37,968 bases of DNA from Betaproteobacteria bacterium. GTDB lineage: Bacteria > Pseudomonadota > Gammaproteobacteria > Burkholderiales > Casimicrobiaceae. The number at the start of each line of letters is the position of its first letter. The first letter of the stretch is position 1. The DNA is taken from NCBI GenBank assembly GCA_018971195.1, contig JAGXBK010000013.1, forward strand, positions 1-37,968, read 5' to 3'. The translations under genes were made by a program, and so were the position numbers. The notes under the pieces are model-generated. The model was not told where the DNA came from. It did no database searches and was given only the letters and a program-made list of their open reading frames with translations. Below, one piece after another: positions 32,742-37,968 of the stretch.

Positions 32742-33057
32742 CCGTAATCCCCGGCGGCGCGTGCCGTCGCCCGGGGGCGGGCCGGGCGGGTACGCATGCC
32801 GACGAGGCCGAGTCCGTTTTCACCCGAATCTGCACCGGCTCGGGCGCCGGATTCGCATCGGGTCGCCGGTTTCGTGCAGATTCCGGCAGGAATGCGCCTG
32901 AATGTGGTCCCTGGCGTCGGCGGGGCGCTCGCCGCCGCCGGCGAGCGAATCCCGGCCCCCGCGGTGCCCGGCCCCCGTCTTTCCGCAGGAGACGAGTCGT
33001 TCGATGCGCAATCGGCCCGATGGACCCCGCGCCCGTGCCCGTCCATCGGTCGTCCCC
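32742..33057. other. Intergenic stretch between icd and the clpS promoter, no gene supported
   Basis: An imperfect G/C-rich hairpin lies just after icd (about 32749-32776, CCCCGGCGGC pairing loosely with GCCGTCGCCCGGGG), a possible weak terminator. The open frames here on both strands have the arginine/proline-rich composition of noise. I see no cold-shock gene, which is found at this place in some relatives. Confidence 0.5.
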
Positions 33058-33086
33058 TTGAAAAATGTGTTGCAATCGTCAAACAT
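33058..33086 (+). promoter_or_regulatory. Possible promoter of clpSA
   Basis: TTGAAA (33058-33063) and AAACAT (33081-33086) are separated by 17 bases in a locally AT-rich patch, 28 bases before the clpS ATG. The -35 is good and the -10 poor. Confidence 0.35.
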
Positions 33087-33114
33087 GATCCCCAACTGAG
33101 CAGGACGGCGCGCG

Positions 33115-33423
33115 ATGTCGAATCAGGAACAGCACGGCAGCGTGCTCGAGGTCGAGCAGACCCGGGTGAAGCCGCCGCCGCTCTACAAGGTGGTCCTGCT
33201 GAACGACGACTACACGCCGATGGACTTTGTCGTCGTGGTGCTCCAAACTGTGTTCAGCATGAGCCGCGAGAAGGCGACGTTGGTGATGCTCCAGGTCCAT
33301 CGCGAAGGCATGGGTGTATGCGGCACCTATACGCGCGAGGTGGCCGCGACCAAGGTCGAGCAGGTGATCAATCTCGCGCGCAAGCACCAGCATCCTCTGC
33401 AGTGCACGATGGAGGAGACTTGA
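33115..33423 (+). CDS. clpS: ClpAP adaptor protein ClpS
   Basis: ClpS delivers N-end-rule substrates to the ClpAP protease and alters ClpA specificity. The 102-residue protein has the flexible N-terminal arm, then [27 protein letters not shown], the substrate-pocket region with [14 protein letters not shown], and the end [26 protein letters not shown]. The DDYTPM segment and the conserved histidine of VHREG are those that contact the N-terminal residue and ClpA. It is encoded 85 bases before clpA, the usual pair. Confidence 0.97.
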   Translation: MSNQEQHGSVLEVEQTRVKPPPLYKVVLLNDDYTPMDFVVVVLQTVFSMSREKATLVMLQVHREGMGVCGTYTREVAATKVEQVINLARKHQHPLQCTMEET

Positions 33424-33508
33424 GCGTCAATGGATCGGGTGGCCCGTTCGGAACCACCGGCCGCGCCGGAAGCGGTTTCCGGCCCGGCGTCGAAGTCGAG
33501 GAAGCACG

Positions 33509-35773
33509 ATGATTGCCCAGGAACTCGAAGTCTCTCTCCACATGGCTTTTGTCGAGGCCCGGCAGAAGCAGCATGAGTTCATCACCGTCGAGCATCTGCT
33601 GCTCGCGATGCTGGACAACCCGTCGGCGGCCGAGGTCCTCAAAGCCTGCGGCGTCGATCTCGAGGAGCTGCGCGGGGTCCTGACCGACTTCATCAACGAG
33701 CACACGCCGCGGCTCGCGCCGCACTCCGATGCGGACACCCAGCCGACGCAGGGCTTCCAGCGCGTGATCCAGCGCGCGATCCTGCACGTGCAGTCGTCGG
33801 GCAAGAAGGAGGTCACCGGCGCCAACGTGCTGGTGGCGGTGTTCGGCGAAAAGGAGTCGCACGCGGTCTATTTCCTGAACCAGCGCGGTGTGACGCGCCT
33901 CGACGTCGTCAACTACATCGCGCACGGCATCACCAAGACGCCCCAGCAGAAGCAGGAGAAGCCCTCCGAATCCAAGGAGGACGCCGAAGGCGGCAGCGAG
34001 TCGCAGGGCGCGCTCGATGCCTACACGGTCCACCTGAACGCGATGGCGCGCAACGGCAAGATCGATCCGCTGATCGGCCGCGCCCACGAGCTGGAGCGCG
34101 TGATCCAGGTGCTGTGCCGCAGGCGCAAGAACAATCCGCTGCTGGTCGGCGAGGCCGGCGTGGGCAAGACGGCGATCGCCGAGGGGCTCGCGCGCCGCAT
34201 CAACGAGGGCGACGTGCCCGAGCTGCTCAAGGAATACCAGGTGTATTCGCTGGACATGGGCGCACTGCTCGCCGGCACCAAGTACCGCGGCGATTTCGAG
34301 CAGCGCCTGAAGGCGGTGCTGAAGCAGCTCGCCGAAAACCCGAAGTCGATCCTGTTCATCGACGAGATCCACACGATCATCGGCGCAGGCGCCGCGTCGG
34401 GCGGCACGCTCGACGCGTCGAACCTGCTCAAGCCGGCGTTGTCGACCGGCGCCCTGAAGTGCATCGGCGCAACGACCTACGGCGAGTACCGGCAGATCTT
34501 CGAGAAGGATCACGCGCTGTCGCGGCGTTTCCAGAAGGTCGACGTGCCCGAGCCGTCGATCGCTGAGACGATCGAGATACTCAAGGGCCTGAAGACGCGC
34601 TTCGAGCAGCACCACGGCGTCAAGTACGCGCCGGCGGCGCTGACGTCGGCGGCCGAGCTCGCCGCGCGGTTCATCAACGACCGCCACCTTCCCGACAAGG
34701 CGATCGACGTCATCGACGAAGCGGGTGCCGCGCAGAAGATCCTGCCGAAGTCGAAGCAGAAGAAGGTGATCGGCAAGGCCGAGGTCGAGGAGATCGTGGC
34801 GAAGATCGCGCGCATACCGGCGAAGAGCGTGTCGTCCGACGACCGCAATGCGCTGAAGACGCTCGACCGGGACCTGAAGAACGTCGTGTTCGGCCAGGAT
34901 CGCGCGATCGAGGCGCTGGTGTCGGCGATCCGCATGGCACGCTCCGGGCTCGGCAATCCACACAAGCCGATCGGCAACTTCCTGTTCAGCGGCCCGACAG
35001 GCGTCGGCAAGACCGAGGTTGCGCGGCAGCTCGCGTTCTGCCTCGGCACCGAGCTGCTTCGCTTCGACATGTCCGAGTACATGGAGCGCCACGCCGTTTC
35101 GCGCCTGATCGGCGCGCCGCCGGGCTACGTCGGCTTCGACCAGGGCGGCCAGCTGACCGAAAGCATCACCAAGCATCCGTACAGCGTGCTGCTGCTCGAT
35201 GAGATCGAGAAAGCGCATCCGGACATCTTCAACATTCTGCTGCAGGTGATGGACCACGGCACGCTGACCGACAACAACGGTCGCAAGGCGGATTTCCGCA
35301 ACGTCATCATCATCATGACGACCAACGCGGGGGCCGGCGAGCTTGCGAAGCACACGATGGGTTTCGCGACCGAGAAGCAGATGGGCGACGAGATGATGGA
35401 GATCAAGCGGCTGTTCACGCCGGAGTTCCGCAACCGTCTCGACGCGACGATCTCCTTCGGCGCGCTCGACCACGACGTCATCCTGCGCGTGGTCGACAAG
35501 TTCCTGCTCGAGCTTGAGGCTCAGCTGCACGAGAAGAAGGTCGAGCCGTCGTTCACGCCCAAGCTGCGCGAATTCCTCGCCCGCAAGGGTTTCGATCCGC
35601 AGATGGGCGCGCGTCCGATGGCTCGGCTCATCCAGGACACGATCCGCAAGGCGCTGGCGGACGAGCTGCTGTTCGGCCGCCTGACCGGGGGCGGCAAGGT
35701 GACCATCGACGTCGGCGACGACGATGTCGTCAAGCTCGCCTTCGAGGAAGCCCCCGAGGCCGAGGTCGCCTAG
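33509..35773 (+). CDS. clpA: ATP-dependent Clp protease ATP-binding subunit ClpA
   Basis: ClpA is the hexameric unfoldase that feeds proteins to ClpP. The 754-residue protein has the double Clp-N repeat (about 1-145, ClpS docking), AAA+ domain 1 with GEAGVGKTA (about 213) and ILFIDEIHTIIGAG, and AAA+ domain 2 with GPTGVGKTE (about 495), VLLLDEIEKAHPDIF and the sensor region FTPEFRNRLDATI. The ClpP-binding loop appears as MGF, in TMGFATEKQ, instead of the IGL of E. coli; this fits the hydrophobic-G-hydrophobic rule. There is no ClpB middle coiled coil. GAGGA lies before the ATG. clpP is not in the window. Confidence 0.98.
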   Translation: MIAQELEVSLHMAFVEARQKQHEFITVEHLLLAMLDNPSAAEVLKACGVDLEELRGVLTDFINEHTPRLAPHSDADTQPTQGFQRVIQRAILHVQSSGKKEVTGANVLVAVFGEKESHAVYFLNQRGVTRLDVVNYIAHGITKTPQQKQEKPSESKEDAEGGSESQGALDAYTVHLNAMARNGKIDPLIGRAHELERVIQVLCRRRKNNPLLVGEAGVGKTAIAEGLARRINEGDVPELLKEYQVYSLDMGALLAGTKYRGDFEQRLKAVLKQLAENPKSILFIDEIHTIIGAGAASGGTLDASNLLKPALSTGALKCIGATTYGEYRQIFEKDHALSRRFQKVDVPEPSIAETIEILKGLKTRFEQHHGVKYAPAALTSAAELAARFINDRHLPDKAIDVIDEAGAAQKILPKSKQKKVIGKAEVEEIVAKIARIPAKSVSSDDRNALKTLDRDLKNVVFGQDRAIEALVSAIRMARSGLGNPHKPIGNFLFSGPTGVGKTEVARQLAFCLGTELLRFDMSEYMERHAVSRLIGAPPGYVGFDQGGQLTESITKHPYSVLLLDEIEKAHPDIFNILLQVMDHGTLTDNNGRKADFRNVIIIMTTNAGAGELAKHTMGFATEKQMGDEMMEIKRLFTPEFRNRLDATISFGALDHDVILRVVDKFLLELEAQLHEKKVEPSFTPKLREFLARKGFDPQMGARPMARLIQDTIRKALADELLFGRLTGGGKVTIDVGDDDVVKLAFEEAPEAEVA

Positions 35774-35810
35774 GGTCGGCCGCTGCCCGCCGCATCGCGC
35801 GCGAGCGCGA

Positions 35811-35840
35811 GGTCGCCTTCGCCCGAGGGAAGGTGCGACC
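35811..35840 (+). terminator. Imperfect hairpin after clpA
   Basis: GGTCGC...GCGACC with an inner CTTC/GGAAG pairing forms a bulged stem-loop 38 bases after the clpA stop. No T-run follows. Confidence 0.3.
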
Positions 35841-36422
35841 GCCGTCGTGCGGCTGCACCCCAACGCGTCCATCCGCGAGCCCACGGATCGGCTGTGCGGG
35901 GGTTCCGGGTCGGCGTGGAATCCATTTCCGATTTTTCTTGATTCGCGCGTGCATCGCCATGGGCGCTGCGACTGTCGTGATTTCTTGCAATTCATTGACT
36001 TGGGTAACCTGTCCCCGCGGGCTGCGTGCATCGCGCGGACAGTGCAGCGCATTGCAGCAGCAAATTGTCAACTGCAGGCAATTTCTTTTCCGCATCGTGG
36101 AAATAGTTTCTAATGGGTTGATTTGTTGTGAGAAACATCGTAGTGCAATGCAGTAAAATCGCTTGTGACACGCGCCGAGCCCTGCTAATCTCAACCCATG
36201 TCACGTCGAGCCGCGGAAGGATCACGCCGCGGCAAGCGTGCGAAGGGCAACGGGTAACCCATCCATGCCCGCAGGCCGGTCGGGCGATCCTCGCCGGTCC
36301 CTGTTGCGAAACGTGCAGGCAAGGTCCTGCGGCGATCGCGCGAAGGGCGTTCGCAGTCTGCGGACGTCACTGACCAATCCGCCGGCGCGGTGTCGCCGGC
36401 ACGGCATCGATGGGAGCAGTCA
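35841..36422. other. Long AT-rich intergenic region upstream of aceA
   Basis: About 580 bases without a supported gene, with a clear drop in GC between about 35920 and 36160. TGCAA/TTGCA-type words recur near 35985, 36050, 36077 and 36143, often in inverted orientation, which could be regulator sites. A 19-codon ATG frame at 36198-36257 encodes a basic peptide but has no ribosome site. The last 200 bases are G/C-rich and could form a structured leader. Confidence 0.5.
36163..36191 (+). promoter_or_regulatory. Candidate promoter of aceA
   Basis: TTGTGA (36163-36168) and TAATCT (36186-36191) are 17 bases apart, at the downstream edge of the AT-rich stretch. If used, the aceA mRNA would have a leader of about 225 bases. 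Confidence 0.3.
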
Positions 36423-37739
<1,317 letters not shown>

Positions 37740-37752
37740 AGTCTGGACAGCG

Positions 37753-37868
37753 AAACCCGGGACGGACCACGTTTTCCGAAGGGGAAACCCGGGACGGACC
37801 ACGTTTCCCACGGAAAACGTGGGCCGACCCGGGTTTCCCCTTCGGAAAACGTGGTCCGTCCCGGGTTT
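37753..37868. repeat. 116-bp near-perfect palindrome built of four repeated modules
   Basis: Bases 37753-37793 and 37828-37868 are perfect 41-base inverted repeats. The 34 bases between continue the pairing with few mismatches (CGGACCACGTTT against AAACGTGGGCCG), leaving only a tiny loop. The whole is made from a module of about 25 bases containing CCCGGGACGGACCACGTTTT: direct copies start at 37753 and 37786, and inverted copies end near 37836 and at 37868. Arms are joined by CGAAGGGG/CCCCTTCG. It lies directly after aceA and could act as a terminator or mRNA-stabilising structure. The design recalls REP/BIME-type elements; no transposase is present in the window. Confidence 0.95.
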
Positions 37869-37887
37869 GAGCCCTACACTTTGGCCG

Positions 37888-37968
37888 ATGACCGCGGCCC
37901 GTGGCGAGCAGTCCGCACTCCGGGTGTTCTACGCCTTCGTGCTGCCGCCGCAGTTGCGGCCGGAGATC
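37888..37968 (+). CDS. Partial gene running off the window, possibly 2'-5' RNA ligase/cyclic phosphodiesterase-like
   Basis: Only 27 codons are visible: ATG at 37888, then a short polar leader and LRVFYAFVLPPQLRPEI. The R-[VL]-F-[YF]-A-[FL] strand followed by L-P-P is like the first strand of LigT/ThpR-type RNA 2',3'-cyclic phosphodiesterases. Too little is present to decide, and no good ribosome site is seen before the ATG. Confidence 0.3.
   Translation, partial: MTAARGEQSALRVFYAFVLPPQLRPEI

Noticed and set aside
32656-33095. Minus-strand frames between icd and clpS (about 90-140 codons)
   Set aside because: No recognisable domain, overlapping frames of similar quality, and arginine/proline-rich composition typical of noise in GC-rich DNA.
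33004-33099. 31-codon frame before clpS, with AGGAGA upstream
   Set aside because: Ribosome-site spacing is too long, the sequence is proline/arginine-rich, and it overlaps the likely clpS promoter.
33368-36052. 894-codon open frame on the minus strand over clpA
   Set aside because: Shadow of clpA. Composition is R/L/D-rich with no fold signature, and clpA is unmistakable.
36198-36257. 19-codon basic peptide frame in the aceA leader
   Set aside because: No ribosome site and low-information composition; not enough to call a leader peptide.
37753-37868. CRISPR-like reading of the repeats after aceA
   Set aside because: Only two direct copies, no regular unique spacers and strict inverted symmetry; it is a palindromic repeat, not an array.

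Overview
The window is a GC-rich stretch of bacterial chromosome, coding on both strands with short intergenic gaps. No rRNA, tRNA, phage, IS element or CRISPR array was seen. The block pcnB-folK-deoxynucleoside kinase-panB-panC, and icd beside clpS-clpA with an RluE-type pseudouridine synthase upstream, are arrangements familiar from Betaproteobacteria. I therefore infer a betaproteobacterium, probably Burkholderiales or a close relative. This rests on protein resemblance and gene order read by eye, not on a database search.

Layout. 1-3.8 kb: an SDR dehydrogenase behind a perfect 18-bp palindrome, a BrnT/BrnA toxin-antitoxin pair with a strong-looking promoter almost on top of the toxin start codon, a quinone oxidoreductase and an MFS transporter. 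3.8-9.7 kb: DnaE (replicative polymerase alpha subunit), then a small lipoprotein, an alpha/beta hydrolase and an EamA-type transporter on the other strand. 9.9-11.2 kb: a cupredoxin-like protein and FTR1 iron permease behind a Fur-like site. 11.3-15.6 kb: a four-gene export cassette (adaptor, ABC ATPase, two FtsX-type permeases) whose adaptor/ATPase junction is a triple 10-bp repeat.

15.7-25.3 kb (minus strand) is the most unusual part. It is a tightly coupled four-gene operon whose products all carry an N-terminal signal or anchor: an SBBP-repeat propeller protein, a roughly 1,300-residue protein with six Ig-like repeats, a membrane-anchored carboxypeptidase-regulatory-like protein, and a large zinc phospholipase C/S1-P1-nuclease-like enzyme with nearly all metal ligands visible. 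I know of no described system with this composition.

25.4-31.4 kb: another EamA transporter, then housekeeping genes on the minus strand (panC, panB, deoxynucleoside kinase, folK, pcnB, RluE-like synthase). 31.5-37.7 kb (plus strand): icd, clpS, clpA and aceA. Isocitrate dehydrogenase and isocitrate lyase, the two enzymes competing for isocitrate, thus lie about 5 kb apart. Just after aceA is a 116-bp near-perfect palindrome built from four copies of one module (two direct, two inverted), followed by the start of a gene that runs off the window.
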